This document shows, in pieces, positions 36,550-46,858 of a stretch of DNA of 64,000 bases; within the stretch, counting starts at the first letter, position 1; each line of letters begins with the position of its first letter. The stretch comes from Propionicimonas sp. Its GTDB lineage: Bacteria > Actinomycetota > Actinomycetes > Propionibacteriales > Propionibacteriaceae. The notes beneath the pieces were generated by a model. That model was not told where the DNA came from, ran no database searches, and saw nothing but the letters and a program-made list of their open reading frames with translations. Location of the stretch: assembly GCA_013791955.1 (NCBI GenBank), contig VMSW01000007.1:248001-312000 (forward strand), written 5' to 3'. The translations under genes were made by a program, and so were the position numbers.

Positions 36550-37725
36550 GTGGATCTGTTCGAGTATCAGGCCCGAGACCTGTTCGAAGCCAGCGGGGTG
36601 CCCGTGGTGCCTGGCATCGTGGCCAGCACCCCGGCAGCGGCCGCCGCCGCTGCGGTGAAGCTGGGCACACCGGTAGTGGTGGTCAAAGCGCAGGTGAAGA
36701 CCGGTGGGCGAGGTAAGGCTGGCGGAGTGAAGCTGGCCCGGTCGCCGCAGGAGGCCGCTGAGCGGGCTGCGGAGATCCTTGGGCTGGACATTCGCGGTCA
36801 TCGGGTGCGCAAGGTGATGGTCGCCGCTGGTGCCGACATCGCCGAGGAGTATTACTTCTCGCTGCTGCTGGATCGCTCCACCGGCAAGTACCTGGCCATG
36901 TGCAGCCGCGAGGGCGGGGTGGACATCGAGACCCTGGCCGTGGAGCGCCCGGAGGCGCTGGCCCGGGTGCAGATTGATCCGATTATCGGGCTCGATGCGG
37001 CCATGGCCGCCCAAATCGTTTCCACCGCTGGCTTCCCTGCGGCCGATCACGCCGCCATCGCCGAGGTTCTGGTGGGCCTTGGCCGGCTTTACCGCGACAA
37101 CGACGCCACCTTGGTTGAGGTCAACCCGCTGGTGAAGACCGGGCAGGGAGAAATCATCGCGCTCGACGGCAAGGTGACTCTCGACGACAACGCCGACTTC
37201 CGCCACCCCGAGTGGTCGGCCTACGCCGACACCCACGAGCAGGACCCACTAGAGACCCGAGCCAAGGAGAAGGGCCTCAACTACGTCAAACTCGACGGCA
37301 ACGTTGGCGTCATCGGCAACGGTGCTGGCCTGGTGATGAGCACCCTGGACGTGGTCGCCGCCGCCGGGGCAAACCTGCCCGGCCAACCCCGTCCGGCCAA
37401 CTTCCTCGATATCGGCGGTGGCGCCTCAGCAAGCGTGATGGCCGACGGCTTGGAGATCATCCTGTCCGACCCGCAGGTGAAGGTGGTGCTGGTCAATGTG
37501 TTTGGGGGCATCACGGCCTGCTCCGAAGTGGCCAAGGGCATCCGCGACGCCCTGGCGATGCTGGGGGAGAAGGCGAGTAAGCCGATCGTCGTCCGCTTGG
37601 ACGGAAACGCAGTCGAGATTGGGCGCCACATGTTGATCGAGGCCGCCCATCCACTGGTCGAGCTGTCCGACACGATGGACGCAGCCGCGCGTCGTGCCGC
37701 CGAGCTGGCCGCTAACCAGGAGTAA
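36550..37725 (+). CDS. sucC: Succinate-CoA ligase (ADP-forming), beta subunit
   Basis: A 391-residue ATP-grasp subunit with the family N-terminus [18 protein letters not shown], the ATP-grasp segment [21 protein letters not shown] and the [16 protein letters not shown] motif contacting CoA and phosphate. I chose GTG 36550 because AGGAG is five bases upstream and the family starts exactly there. With SucD it interconverts succinyl-CoA and succinate, which also connects to methylmalonyl-CoA mutase at the right edge. Confidence 0.96.
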   Translation: MDLFEYQARDLFEASGVPVVPGIVASTPAAAAAAAVKLGTPVVVVKAQVKTGGRGKAGGVKLARSPQEAAERAAEILGLDIRGHRVRKVMVAAGADIAEEYYFSLLLDRSTGKYLAMCSREGGVDIETLAVERPEALARVQIDPIIGLDAAMAAQIVSTAGFPAADHAAIAEVLVGLGRLYRDNDATLVEVNPLVKTGQGEIIALDGKVTLDDNADFRHPEWSAYADTHEQDPLETRAKEKGLNYVKLDGNVGVIGNGAGLVMSTLDVVAAAGANLPGQPRPANFLDIGGGASASVMADGLEIILSDPQVKVVLVNVFGGITACSEVAKGIRDALAMLGEKASKPIVVRLDGNAVEIGRHMLIEAAHPLVELSDTMDAAARRAAELAANQE

Positions 37726-37730
37726 TGCAA

Positions 37731-38612
37731 ATGTCTGTCTGGCTTGATCTGGGATCAAAAGTAATCGTGCAGGGCATGACCGGTTCGGAGGGGCGAAAAC
37801 ACACCCAGCGGATGATTGCCGCCGGCACCCGCATCGTGGCCGGCGTCACGCCCGGCAAGGGCGGGCAATCGCTGACTTTCGAGGAAGACCCGGTGCCGGT
37901 GTTCAACACCGTTGCTGAGGCCAAGCAGGTCACGGGGGCGAACACTTCAGTGATTTTCGTGCCCGCCGCGCACACCAAACAGGCGGTGCTGGACGCCATC
38001 GATGCCGGCCTGGAGTTGGTCGTGGTGATCACCGAAGGCGTGCCAGTGGCCGACACTGCGGAGTTCGTGGCCTACGCCCAACGCAGCGGGACGACGCGGA
38101 TCATCGGACCCAACTGCCCGGGACTGATCAGCCCCGGAAAGTCGAATGTCGGCATCATTCCGCCGAACATCGCCGGACCGGGCCCGATCGGGCTGGTCTC
38201 GAAGTCGGGCACGCTGACCTATCAGATGATGTTCGAGTTGCGCGATATCGGCTTTGCCAGTGCCGTCGGCATCGGTGGCGACCCGGTGAACGGCACCTCG
38301 CATATTGACGTCCTGGCAGCTTTCGAGGCTGACCCTGAGGTTCAGGCAATCGTGCTGATCGGCGAGATCGGTGGCGATGCTGAGGAGCGGGCTGCCGAGT
38401 ACATCGCCGAGCACGTCACCAAGCCAGTGGTGGCCTATGTGGCTGGCTTCACCGCGCCGGTGGGCAAGACCATGGGCCATGCCGGCGCCATCGTCACCGG
38501 CTCAGCTGGCACCGCAGCAGCCAAGAAGGCCGCGTTTGAAGCGGCTGGGGTCTTGGTGGGACATACACCGAGTGAGACTGCGGCCTTGGTGCGCGCGGCG
38601 CTGGCCGGCTAG
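37731..38612 (+). CDS. sucD: Succinate-CoA ligase (ADP-forming), alpha subunit
   Basis: A 293-residue subunit with the CoA-binding Rossmann domain ([20 protein letters not shown]), [19 protein letters not shown] and the phosphohistidine H250 in [18 protein letters not shown] prefer ATG 37731 (AGGAG eight bases upstream) over ATG 37725, which overlaps the sucC stop. Its last codon overlaps the 3' end of the convergent gene at 38609 by four bases. Confidence 0.96.
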   Translation: MSVWLDLGSKVIVQGMTGSEGRKHTQRMIAAGTRIVAGVTPGKGGQSLTFEEDPVPVFNTVAEAKQVTGANTSVIFVPAAHTKQAVLDAIDAGLELVVVITEGVPVADTAEFVAYAQRSGTTRIIGPNCPGLISPGKSNVGIIPPNIAGPGPIGLVSKSGTLTYQMMFELRDIGFASAVGIGGDPVNGTSHIDVLAAFEADPEVQAIVLIGEIGGDAEERAAEYIAEHVTKPVVAYVAGFTAPVGKTMGHAGAIVTGSAGTAAAKKAAFEAAGVLVGHTPSETAALVRAALAG

Positions 38613-40567
38613 GACGCCTGGCTGGTCCGCTGGGCGGCGCGAAGAGTGATCGCGTCCCAGTCGGCATCGGAGAAGTCGAAGGTCTTGCTTGGGTTGGCCA
38701 GCAGATAGGTGACCCGATTGCCAACGGTGACCACGGCCACCCGGAAGACCACCGTGCTGGTGTTGGTCTTGTGGGTGATCGTCCAGGTCTGACCCGAAAT
38801 CGGCACCTCGCCCTGGCCACTGCCCTTGACGCTCTCACCATCGACCACGACAGCGGTGGGCACCCGCTTGGCGCAGTTGGTGATCGACTTGCTGACGCTG
38901 GTGGCCAGCGTTGAGGCTGCCTTGTTGTCGGCGAAGGTGAAGGTGACCTGATCCACCCCGAAGGAAGCAGGCGCCTTGGAGTCGTTGGTCAGGATCAGCG
39001 TGCGCTGCCCCGAAGCGGTGGTGCCGGACACTTTGGTTAGATCGGTGCCCTCGCATTGCGAGCCGGGGGTGTTCACCGGCCAGTCGTGGAGGGTCCATTT
39101 GCCGGTACCAGGAGTGAGCCGAGGCACATCGGCCGGAAGCAGCCAGCCTGCGGGGGTGCCGGAAGCCGGGAGCGCTGAGGCAACCCCGATCGAGGCGGGG
39201 CAGGTGCCGGAGCCGCACTGGCGGGCCAGTGAGATGGCCGCGACCTGAGCGGCGGTGGTAACCGGGATGGTGTTGGCGGTGACGATGTCGAAGGTGTTGA
39301 TCGTCCGCCCGGTGCGAGCCAGCACCAGGAGATGATTCTCGGCCTTCACGGCCTGCACCTTGAGCTGCACGGCCTGGGCGTTATCGGCCAAACCGTTGAT
39401 GGTCGAGGCGCCGACGACCAGGGCTGAGCCGTCGGGGCAGGTGCCGGCCAGAGTCGCCTGAGCCTCATAGGCCTGAATGGCGCTGGCGTCATCGGGGTAG
39501 GTGCCGATGGTCTGCAGCACTGAACTGCCCTGGGCGGTGAAGAGCTTGCGGTTGGTGGTGCGTTCCGGCTGGGGAGTCGCGCCGGTGAGGCAAAGCGGAG
39601 TGCCAGCGGCGGTGGCCACCTGCCAGTCCTCGGCGGCGATGGGGCTGACCTCAGCTGTGGTGAGTAGTGGGTCGATCGCAGCGGTGCTGGTGTCGCTGGC
39701 GGAGCCGAGTGGCTTAGTCGTCATTACCCAGACCACGGCGGCAACCACCAGGGCGAAGGCGAGGACCGCGGCGATCACGATGAACGCCGGCCGGCCGCTG
39801 CGTTGGCGGGGGGTGCTTTCGCCGCGAGCGGGCTGAGTGGGGGTTACTCCGAGGCGAGCGGCTGGATCGATGCCGTTCTTGTCCGCCTTGGGTGCGCGCT
39901 TGGCAGCTTTGGCGTCTGCCTTGGCAGATCTGGCGTCCAGCTTGGCCTGGAGGGCGGCCTCTTTGGTGGCGGCCTTCTCGGCTTCGAGGGCAGCTTTTGC
40001 GTCGACTTTGGCCTGGGCCGCGGCTGCGCGGGCTTCCCGCCTAGTGAGCTTGGGCTCGGGTTCCACGGCTCGCAGGGGTGGGGTTGCCTGGCTACGCGCC
40101 GAGAGCCCCGAACGAGTTGAGGTGGCCGACACCGGCGCCACTGGTACTGCCGGGGCTTCAACCGGCTCGGCAGCGCGTGGGTAACTGACCGTCACCGCTG
40201 GCGGTGCGGTCGGACGGCTGACCGGCGGCAGCAGCGGCGCGTAGACCCGGGGCGGCGAGGACACGCTGACCGCTGAGCGGCGCGGGGCGGCCCAGCCATG
40301 GTCTGTTGGCGCATCGTCGGCGGAGAATCGTCGGCCGGCGGAAGCGGGCTGAGCTTCTGAAACCGGCAACACTGGCCGGGGTGGCGGAATCAGGGTCTGC
40401 AGCGAACCGTCGGAGTTCAGGGCCAACCGCCGCATCATGCCGGTATCGGTCAGTTCGGGGTCGTCAAACAGCGGCCCGGCCGGACTAGCAGAGCTGCTGT
40501 CCGAGGGCTCGCTCCAGTCGTCGGGTACTGGTCCGAGTGCCCGACGCGGTCTTTGTGACCCCTCCAC
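38609..40567 (-). CDS. Single-pass membrane protein with two PknH-like extracytoplasmic domains
   Basis: A 652-residue protein. Residues 1-175 are Pro/Ser-rich and probably disordered. About 175-230 is a Lys/Ala-rich helical stretch ([20 protein letters not shown]). A membrane helix follows (about 260-282, [20 protein letters not shown]). The exterior holds two modules of about 180 residues, each with cysteines (LCLTGAT, GTCPDG, QCGSGTC; then SQCEGTD, TNCAKR), resembling the sensor domain of mycobacterial PknH. There is no kinase domain. GTG start, four-base 3' overlap with sucD. It may be a sensor or receptor working with a separate kinase; the domain assignment is by pattern only. Confidence 0.6.
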   Translation of the reverse strand: MEGSQRPRRALGPVPDDWSEPSDSSSASPAGPLFDDPELTDTGMMRRLALNSDGSLQTLIPPPRPVLPVSEAQPASAGRRFSADDAPTDHGWAAPRRSAVSVSSPPRVYAPLLPPVSRPTAPPAVTVSYPRAAEPVEAPAVPVAPVSATSTRSGLSARSQATPPLRAVEPEPKLTRREARAAAAQAKVDAKAALEAEKAATKEAALQAKLDARSAKADAKAAKRAPKADKNGIDPAARLGVTPTQPARGESTPRQRSGRPAFIVIAAVLAFALVVAAVVWVMTTKPLGSASDTSTAAIDPLLTTAEVSPIAAEDWQVATAAGTPLCLTGATPQPERTTNRKLFTAQGSSVLQTIGTYPDDASAIQAYEAQATLAGTCPDGSALVVGASTINGLADNAQAVQLKVQAVKAENHLLVLARTGRTINTFDIVTANTIPVTTAAQVAAISLARQCGSGTCPASIGVASALPASGTPAGWLLPADVPRLTPGTGKWTLHDWPVNTPGSQCEGTDLTKVSGTTASGQRTLILTNDSKAPASFGVDQVTFTFADNKAASTLATSVSKSITNCAKRVPTAVVVDGESVKGSGQGEVPISGQTWTITHKTNTSTVVFRVAVVTVGNRVTYLLANPSKTFDFSDADWDAITLRAAQRTSQAS

Positions 40568-40665
40568 GTGAAGATCCCGTCTGCGCTTGCGTGACTGAGC
40601 CAGTGTAGTAGGGCTGGCGTGTCCACCCAGCTAGAACAGGGGGCTTGGGTCAGCATGGACTCACC

Positions 40666-41862
40666 ATGGCTTCCCCTAAAACACGCTCTCACGCGCGGTT
40701 TCGCTTCAATGTGGCCTCCGCGAAGGCTGTACCAACCCTTGAGGATCAAGTGAGGATTCCCTGGCCCTTGGCTGCAATCGGCGGTGGCTTTCTAGCGGCC
40801 CTGGTCGGCGCTGTGGTGGTTGGCGGAGTCGTCCTGGCTGGCTGGTTGGGGGTCTCGTCAGTGCCGTTCGCTGCCATGCTCGCCTTTGCCGGGCGGGTGT
40901 GGTTGTTGGCCCATGGCGGAATAGTCAATGGGGACGGGGTAACCATCTCCATGGTCCCGCTCGGTTTGAGCCTGCTATTGGTCGGGCTGGCCGCCTGGGC
41001 CGGGTCGCTGGCCTACCGGCCGCCGTCGGTAGGTGCTGGATCGGTGCGGCGCCAAGTGCTGCTGACCGTCGTCCAGGTTGGCCTCGGCTACACCGCCGCC
41101 ACCCTCGCGATGGGCTGGGCAACCGGAGCAGAGCCGATGCGAGCTGTACCAGGCAGCCTGCTGATCAGCTTGGGCGGAGCCTTCCTCGGTGCTGGTTGGA
41201 AGGCTGGCTACCGCGGTGGCGGACCAGCTTGGCTGCGGTCAACGGCCAAAGGTGGGGCGGCGGGTCTGCTTGGGCTGGTGGTCGTCGCCGCAGCGGCGCT
41301 GGCCACCGCGATGGTGCAGGGGGAGCCCCGGATCGATTCGCTGGAGCAGGCCCTGGGATTCGACACCGGTGGCGTGGTGGTCTGGGTGTTGACCTGCTTG
41401 CTGTACCTACCGAACCTGCTGGCCTGGACCGCGGCCTGGATCCTTGGCGCCGGATTCACTCTTGGCGACGGTTCGCTGGTCGCTCCCTGGGGAACTCGCC
41501 TGGGACTGCTGCCGTCGATTCCGGTTTTCGGGGCGCTGCCGCCGGAAGGGTCCGGCTCGCTGACCGGGTGGCTGCTGGCCGGTGCCGTCCCCGGGCTGCT
41601 GGCCGGGGTTGCTGCGGTGCGCGCCAAAGCCGGACCGGTGGTGGCATCAGTGGGTGCCGGTGCAGCGGCCGGGCTGGTGGCCGGTCTTGGGTACGTGACT
41701 TGGGCGGTCTTGAGTAGAGGGGCCTTGGGGAGCGTGCGTTTCGCTGCGGTCGGCCCGCGGGTGCCGGAGGTGCTGATCGGGGTCCTCATCTTGACCCTGA
41801 CCGCCGCGCTCGGCGCGACCATCGCCTGGTTCGCTGATCGCCGGGCGGGGTCCGCTGACTGA
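40666..41862 (+). CDS. DUF6350 (cell division protein PerM-like) membrane protein
   Basis: A 398-residue polytopic protein with about ten helices and many Gly/Ala residues, with AWAGSLAYRPPSVGAGSVRRQ after helix 3 and GALPPEGSGSLTGWLLAGAVPG near the centre. Its place directly before purN matches a family found there in many actinobacteria. The start is uncertain: ATG 40666 is used; TTG 40645 and GTG 40750 (GAGGA upstream) are alternatives. The function is not established. Confidence 0.7.
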   Translation: MASPKTRSHARFRFNVASAKAVPTLEDQVRIPWPLAAIGGGFLAALVGAVVVGGVVLAGWLGVSSVPFAAMLAFAGRVWLLAHGGIVNGDGVTISMVPLGLSLLLVGLAAWAGSLAYRPPSVGAGSVRRQVLLTVVQVGLGYTAATLAMGWATGAEPMRAVPGSLLISLGGAFLGAGWKAGYRGGGPAWLRSTAKGGAAGLLGLVVVAAAALATAMVQGEPRIDSLEQALGFDTGGVVVWVLTCLLYLPNLLAWTAAWILGAGFTLGDGSLVAPWGTRLGLLPSIPVFGALPPEGSGSLTGWLLAGAVPGLLAGVAAVRAKAGPVVASVGAGAAAGLVAGLGYVTWAVLSRGALGSVRFAAVGPRVPEVLIGVLILTLTAALGATIAWFADRRAGSAD

Positions 41863-41893
41863 GGCCGAGGCAGGAAAAGGCGCCTGGCTTCGG

Positions 41894-41899
41894 TAAGGT
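41894..41899 (+). promoter_or_regulatory. -10 hexamer, probable leaderless promoter of purN
   Basis: TAAGGT, seven bases before ATG 41907; there is no Shine-Dalgarno sequence. Confidence 0.4.
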
Positions 41900-41906
41900 C
41901 TATGCC

Positions 41907-42479
41907 ATGCCGCTGCGCCTGGTTGTTCTGATTTCCGGCTCCGGCACCCTTCTGCAGGCACTGCTGGACGCCTCGGCGGCCGGGCAACTGAATGGTGAGG
42001 TGGTGGCAGTCGGCTGCGACCGCGCCGATGCCTACGGGCTGGTGCGCGCTGAACAGGCCGGGGTGCCGACCTTCGTCCACCCTTTAGCTAAGGGGAGCGA
42101 TCGAGCGGTCTGGGATGCGGAGCTGGCCGAACGGGTCGCAGCATTTAAGCCTGATCTGGTCGTGAGCGCCGGCTTCATGAAGCTGGTCGGTGCCGCCTTC
42201 CTGGCCCGGTTCGGCGGACGGATGATCAACACCCATCCCGCGCTGCTGCCGTCCTTCCCCGGTATCCACGGTGTGCGGGACGCCCTCGCCCATGGGGTGA
42301 AGGTGAGCGGAGCGACCGTCTTCGTGGTCGACGCCGGGGTGGACACCGGCGAGATCCTCGCCCAAGAAGCAGTGCCCGTCCTCCCCGAAGACACCGAGGA
42401 GGTCCTACATGAACGAATCAAAGTGGTCGAACGGCAACTGCTGCTCGACTCGATCAATCACTTCAACTCAAGGGGATAG
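41907..42479 (+). CDS. purN: Phosphoribosylglycinamide formyltransferase
   Basis: A 190-residue enzyme transferring formyl from 10-formyl-THF to GAR in purine synthesis. The opening LVVLISGSGTLLQALLDAS, the catalytic region MINTHPALLPSFPGIHGVRDALAHG and DAGVDTGEILAQEAVPV match the family. It is followed without spacing by purH (TAGATG), then folD, which provides the folate cofactor. The mRNA is probably leaderless. Confidence 0.96.
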   Translation: MPLRLVVLISGSGTLLQALLDASAAGQLNGEVVAVGCDRADAYGLVRAEQAGVPTFVHPLAKGSDRAVWDAELAERVAAFKPDLVVSAGFMKLVGAAFLARFGGRMINTHPALLPSFPGIHGVRDALAHGVKVSGATVFVVDAGVDTGEILAQEAVPVLPEDTEEVLHERIKVVERQLLLDSINHFNSRG

Positions 42480-44039
42480 ATGAACGACGTGCTGCCCATC
42501 CGCCGTGCCCTGGTTTCGGTCTATGACAAGGCCGGGCTGATCGATCTCGGTCGGGCCTTGGTGGCCGCCGGTGTCGAACTGGTCTCAACTGGATCGACCG
42601 CGACCAAGCTGGCTGAGGCCGGGTTGGCAGTGACCCCGGTGGAAGAAGTGACGGGATTCCCCGAATGCCTGGATGGACGGGTGAAGACTTTGCACCCGAT
42701 GATCCACGCCGGCATCCTGGCCGACCGTCGCTTGGCGAGCCATCGCGCCCAACTCGAGGAACTCGGCGTAGCCCCCTTCGACCTGGTGGTTTCGAATCTG
42801 TACCCCTTCACCCAGACGGTGGCCTCCGGGGCCAGCGCGGAGGAGTGTGTGGAGCAGATCGACATCGGCGGCCCGTCGATGGTGCGAGCCGCGGCGAAGA
42901 ACCACCCTTCGGTGGCCATCATCACCTCCCCGACGCAGTACCCGGCCTTGATCGAGGCGCTCGCCGCCGGTGGCTTCAGCCTTGCTCAGCGCAAGGAGTT
43001 GGCTGCGGCCGCGTTTGTGCACACCGCTACCTATGACATTGCGGTGGCCTCCTGGATGGGGTCGGTGCTCACCGACAGTTCCACCGGGGACGGCTTCCCG
43101 GCCTGGGTCGGCGCCAGCTGGGACAAGGTCGGCACGCTGCGCTACGGCGAAAACTCCCATCAGCGAGCCGCGCTCTACCGCAACGGTCACCGTCCGGTGG
43201 GTTTGGCCACCGCCGAACAGCTCAACGGCAAGGAGATGAGCTACAACAACTACACCGACGGGGACGCCGCCTACCGGGCCGCCTATGACTTCGCCGAGCC
43301 GGCAGTGGCGATCATCAAGCATGCCAACCCGTGCGGAATCGCGGTCGGCGCCGACATTGCTGAAGCTCATCGCTTGGCGCACGACTGCGACCCGGTTTCG
43401 GCCTACGGCGGCGTGATCGCGGCCAACCGGGAGATCACCGTTGAAGCGGCCACTCAGATCGCCGAGATCTTCACTGAGGTGCTGATCGCCCCCAGCTATG
43501 CCGACGGCGCTTTGGAGATCCTCACCCGGAAGAAGAACCTGCGAATCCTGGTGGCCCCGGCCTACCCGGTGGCACCAGTGGAGCTGAAGCCGGTCAGCGG
43601 GGGGCTGCTGTTGCAGGCCCCCGACCGGATCGATGCCGCCGGGGACGATCCGACCAACTGGACGCTAATCACCGGTGAGGCCGCCGATGCCGCCACCCTG
43701 GCCGATTTGGCCTTCGCTTGGCGGTCGGTGCGGGCGGTGAAGTCCAACGCAATCCTGCTCGCTGCCGGTGGCGCTTCGGTTGGCGTCGGCATGGGCCAGG
43801 TGAACCGGGTTGACTCCTGCAAACTGGCCGTCGAGCGGGCTGGGGATCGAGCGGTCGGCTCAGTGGCCGCCTCCGATGCCTTCTTCCCGTTCAACGACGG
43901 TCCTAAGATCCTCATTGAGGCTGGCGTGAAGGCGATCGTCCAGCCTGGTGGTTCCATTCACGACGACGAAACGATCGAGGCCGCTAAGGCTGCCGGAATC
44001 ACGATGTACTTCACTGGCACCCGGCACTTCTTCCACTGA
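42480..44039 (+). CDS. purH: Bifunctional AICAR transformylase / IMP cyclohydrolase
   Basis: A 519-residue enzyme of the last two steps to IMP. The N-terminal MGS-like cyclohydrolase (about 1-195, [31 protein letters not shown]) is followed by the AICAR transformylase domain with [18 protein letters not shown] and GTRHFFH at the C-terminus. It starts directly after the purN stop and uses 10-formyl-THF made by FolD, encoded ten bases downstream. Confidence 0.97.
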   Translation: MNDVLPIRRALVSVYDKAGLIDLGRALVAAGVELVSTGSTATKLAEAGLAVTPVEEVTGFPECLDGRVKTLHPMIHAGILADRRLASHRAQLEELGVAPFDLVVSNLYPFTQTVASGASAEECVEQIDIGGPSMVRAAAKNHPSVAIITSPTQYPALIEALAAGGFSLAQRKELAAAAFVHTATYDIAVASWMGSVLTDSSTGDGFPAWVGASWDKVGTLRYGENSHQRAALYRNGHRPVGLATAEQLNGKEMSYNNYTDGDAAYRAAYDFAEPAVAIIKHANPCGIAVGADIAEAHRLAHDCDPVSAYGGVIAANREITVEAATQIAEIFTEVLIAPSYADGALEILTRKKNLRILVAPAYPVAPVELKPVSGGLLLQAPDRIDAAGDDPTNWTLITGEAADAATLADLAFAWRSVRAVKSNAILLAAGGASVGVGMGQVNRVDSCKLAVERAGDRAVGSVAASDAFFPFNDGPKILIEAGVKAIVQPGGSIHDDETIEAAKAAGITMYFTGTRHFFH

Positions 44040-44048
44040 GGCGGACAG

Positions 44049-44897
44049 ATGACTGCGAACAAGCTCGATGGCAAGGCCGTCGCCGCCGCGATCAAGGCCG
44101 AGTTGGGTCTGCGGGTGCGAGCCTTGGCTGACAAGGGCATCCGGCCAGGCCTGGCCACCGTCCTGGTCGGGGACGACCCGGGCAGCCGTGCCTATGTGGG
44201 CATGAAGCATCGCGACTGTGCTGAGGTGGGCATCGAGTCGATTCGGGTGGATCTACCAGCCGATGCACCGGCTGAGATGGTCGCCGAGGCGATCACCGGG
44301 CTGAACGCCGATGACGGCTGCACCGGTTACATCATTCAGCTACCGCTGCCGCGGCACTTGGACGAGAACGCAATGCTGGCCCTGATCGATCCGGACAAGG
44401 ACGCCGACGGTCTGCACCCGATCAACCTGGGCAAGCTGGTGCTCAACGAGCCGGCTCCACTGCCCTGCACCCCGCGCGGCATTGTGGAGCTACTGCGGCG
44501 CCATGACGTGGCCCTGGCCGGCGCCAATGTCTGCGTGATCGGCCGGGGGATTACCGTCGGTCGGCCGCTGGGTCTGATCCTCACCAGACGCAGCGAAAAC
44601 GCCACCGTCACCCTTTGTCACACCGGCACTCGGGATCTGGCCGCGCACACTCGCGCGGCCGACATCGTGGTGGCCGCCGCTGGTGTGCCGCACCTGATCA
44701 CGGCCGATCTGATCGCCGAAGGTGCCGTCGTGCTCGATGTCGGCGTCAGCCGGGTGGACGGTGTGCTCACCGGGGACGTGGCCCCCGATGTTTGGGCCAA
44801 GGCCTCCTGGGTGGCTCCCAATCCGGGCGGGGTCGGTCCGATGACGCGGGCGATGCTGTTGCAGAACGTCGTGGATCGAGCTGAAGTTCTGGCATGA
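44049..44897 (+). CDS. folD: Methylenetetrahydrofolate dehydrogenase/cyclohydrolase
   Basis: A 282-residue Fol[21 protein letters not shown] contains the catalytic Tyr and Lys, [14 protein letters not shown] the folate loop, and [14 protein letters not shown] the NADP site; [19 protein letters not shown] closes the protein. It supplies 10-formyl-THF to PurN and PurH upstream. It overlaps the next gene by four bases. Confidence 0.97.
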   Translation: MTANKLDGKAVAAAIKAELGLRVRALADKGIRPGLATVLVGDDPGSRAYVGMKHRDCAEVGIESIRVDLPADAPAEMVAEAITGLNADDGCTGYIIQLPLPRHLDENAMLALIDPDKDADGLHPINLGKLVLNEPAPLPCTPRGIVELLRRHDVALAGANVCVIGRGITVGRPLGLILTRRSENATVTLCHTGTRDLAAHTRAADIVVAAAGVPHLITADLIAEGAVVLDVGVSRVDGVLTGDVAPDVWAKASWVAPNPGGVGPMTRAMLLQNVVDRAEVLA

Positions 44898-45202
44898 CCG
44901 ATCAAGTTCCGGACACCCGTCCGCCGAAGAACTGGCTCCAACAGATCCTGGGCCAGTGGCCGCTGGCTGCGGTGCTGCTGGGCGTGTTCGTCGGTCTGGT
45001 GATCGCGGTGCCGTTCGGGCATTGGCGGATTGGTTGCACCCTCATTGGCGCCTCCGCTACGGCTGGCGGCCTGTTGCGGCTGATGCCGCAACAGCGGGTT
45101 GGCCTGTTGGCCGTCCGGAGCCGACTGATCGACACCACGCTGCTGCTTGGAACTGGGCTGGGCATTCTGGTGCTGGCATGGGTGATTCCACCTAGTCGCT
45201 GA
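44894..45202 (+). CDS. DUF3017 membrane protein
   Basis: A 102-residue protein with three hydrophobic helices ([51 protein letters not shown]) and the basic [14 protein letters not shown] motif typical of DUF3017, a family that follows folD in actinobacteria. It is translationally coupled to folD. The function is unknown. Confidence 0.85.
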   Translation: MTDQVPDTRPPKNWLQQILGQWPLAAVLLGVFVGLVIAVPFGHWRIGCTLIGASATAGGLLRLMPQQRVGLLAVRSRLIDTTLLLGTGLGILVLAWVIPPSR

Positions 45203-45323
45203 CACCGGAGCGTCATCCCAGGCGGGCCGCGGACCCACTAGGCTGGCGCTGCCCGCTACGCCAGGCCGGTTGCGGCGCAGTCTTCACGGATCACGGTGCC
45301 AGGCCGACCGGAGGCGGTGAATC

Positions 45324-46706
45324 ATGACAGCAAATGCAAAGCCCATCGATCGGGCCCGGATCGCTGAACTGACCAAGATCGAGCAGCAGCGACTCGACGA
45401 GCGCACCCAGGCCTCGCGGGCCATGTATGCCAAGGCCAACGAGCACCTTTCCGGTGGCGTGGCGTCCTCCTATCAGGGCCGGGACCCGTGGCCGATTTAC
45501 ATCGATCGCGGCGAGGGCCCCAAGATTTGGGACGTCGACGGTACCGAGTACTACGACTTCCATAACGGCTTCGGCTCGATGGTTCAGGGCCACGCCCACC
45601 CGGCGATCGGCGAGGCCGTGGTGGCCCGCTACCCGCTGGGCACGCACTTTGGTTGTGCGGTGCCCGACAGCTTCGTGGTGGCCGATGAGCTGGCCAAGCG
45701 TTGGGGCCTGCCCAAGTGGCGTTTCACCAACTCGGGCTCGGAATCGACGATGGACGCGATCCGCATCGCCCGCGCCTTCACCGGCCGCGATGTGGTGATG
45801 AAGATCTTCGGCTCCTATCACGGGCATCACGACACCGTGATGGTTTCGATCGGCGTTCCCTACGATTCGATCGGTGACCGGGAGGACTACGCCTCGCTGC
45901 CCTACGGCGGCGGTATCCCGCAGTCGGTGGTCGACATGACCATCGCGGTGCCGTTCAACGATGCCGGGGCAATGGAGCGGCGCATTCAGCGGCTGGAGGC
46001 CGAAGGCCGCCTGCCAGCCTGCGTGATCATGGAGGCCGCCATGATGAACCTGGGCGTGGTGCTGCCAGCACCGGGCTACCTGGAAGCGGTGCGGGAGATC
46101 ACCACCCGCTATGGCATCGTGCTCATCTTCGACGAGGTGAAGACCGGTCTTTGTGTCGCTCCGGGTGGGGCAACCGAGCGTTTCGGGGTCACCCCTGATC
46201 TGGTCACCTTGGCCAAGTCACTTGGTGGCGGCCTGCCTTCGGGTGCGATCGGCGGCAGCGAAGAGGTCATGGCCATCGTCGAGAGCGGCAAGGTTTACCA
46301 GGTAGGCACCTACAACGGGAATCCGCTGTCGATGGCCGCCGCGCGAGCCTCGCTTGAGCAGGTATTGACTCCGGCCGGGTACGCGCATCTGGATCATCTC
46401 AATGAGCGGATTCTGGCTGGGGCCCGCGACATCATCGAGCGCTACAGTCTGCCCGGTTACGCGGTTGGCATTGGCTCGAAGGGTTGCGTCACCTTCTCCG
46501 AGGTTCCGGTTACTGACTACGAGAGCTACAAGGAGAATCAGGACGTCCCGCTCACCGAGCTCACTTGGTTGTGGAACATGAACCGCGGCATCTTCGCCAC
46601 CCCCGGTCGCGAGGAGGAGTGGACGTTGTCAGTGACGCATACCGACGAGGCGATCGACCATTACCTGGCGGTCTTCGATGAGTTGGCGGCCGCGCTGCGC
46701 GCCTGA
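45324..46706 (+). CDS. Class III aminotransferase, glutamate-1-semialdehyde aminomutase-like
   Basis: A 460-residue PLP enzyme. FTNSGSESTMDAIRIARAFT, SYHGHHD, LIFDEVKTG and the PLP lysine in LAKSLGGGLPSGAIGG match the GSAM/HemL group, but a 45-residue N-terminal extension and a modified C-terminus (NMNRGIFATPGREEEW) set it apart from housekeeping HemL. No haem gene is near. An aminotransferase for another beta-amino or semialdehyde substrate is possible. RBS GGAGGCGG; a strong terminator follows. Confidence 0.8.
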   Translation: MTANAKPIDRARIAELTKIEQQRLDERTQASRAMYAKANEHLSGGVASSYQGRDPWPIYIDRGEGPKIWDVDGTEYYDFHNGFGSMVQGHAHPAIGEAVVARYPLGTHFGCAVPDSFVVADELAKRWGLPKWRFTNSGSESTMDAIRIARAFTGRDVVMKIFGSYHGHHDTVMVSIGVPYDSIGDREDYASLPYGGGIPQSVVDMTIAVPFNDAGAMERRIQRLEAEGRLPACVIMEAAMMNLGVVLPAPGYLEAVREITTRYGIVLIFDEVKTGLCVAPGGATERFGVTPDLVTLAKSLGGGLPSGAIGGSEEVMAIVESGKVYQVGTYNGNPLSMAAARASLEQVLTPAGYAHLDHLNERILAGARDIIERYSLPGYAVGIGSKGCVTFSEVPVTDYESYKENQDVPLTELTWLWNMNRGIFATPGREEEWTLSVTHTDEAIDHYLAVFDELAAALRA

Positions 46707-46715
46707 ACAACTTGC

Positions 46716-46766
46716 GGAATCGGCCGGTGGCAGCGGGGAAACCCGCCCACCGGCCGATTCCTTTTC
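46716..46766 (+). terminator. Rho-independent terminator after the aminotransferase gene
   Basis: Perfect 15-bp stem (46716-46730 with 46747-46761), whose loop contains a second small GC stem, followed by CTTTTCC. Confidence 0.85.
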
Positions 46767-46844
46767 CCGGTGCTGGATCGTCAGGTCTCGGCGCTCGGCA
46801 GGTGGATTGTCTGCTGGGCGTTGGCGCGGCTTGGTTGGCATAGA

Positions 46845-46850
46845 TACGCT
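46845..46850 (+). promoter_or_regulatory. -10 hexamer, probable leaderless promoter of the W-repeat gene
   Basis: TACGCT, eight bases before ATG 46859; an overlapping TAGATA lies at 46841-46846. There is no Shine-Dalgarno sequence. Confidence 0.35.
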
Positions 46851-46858
46851 TCGGTCTC

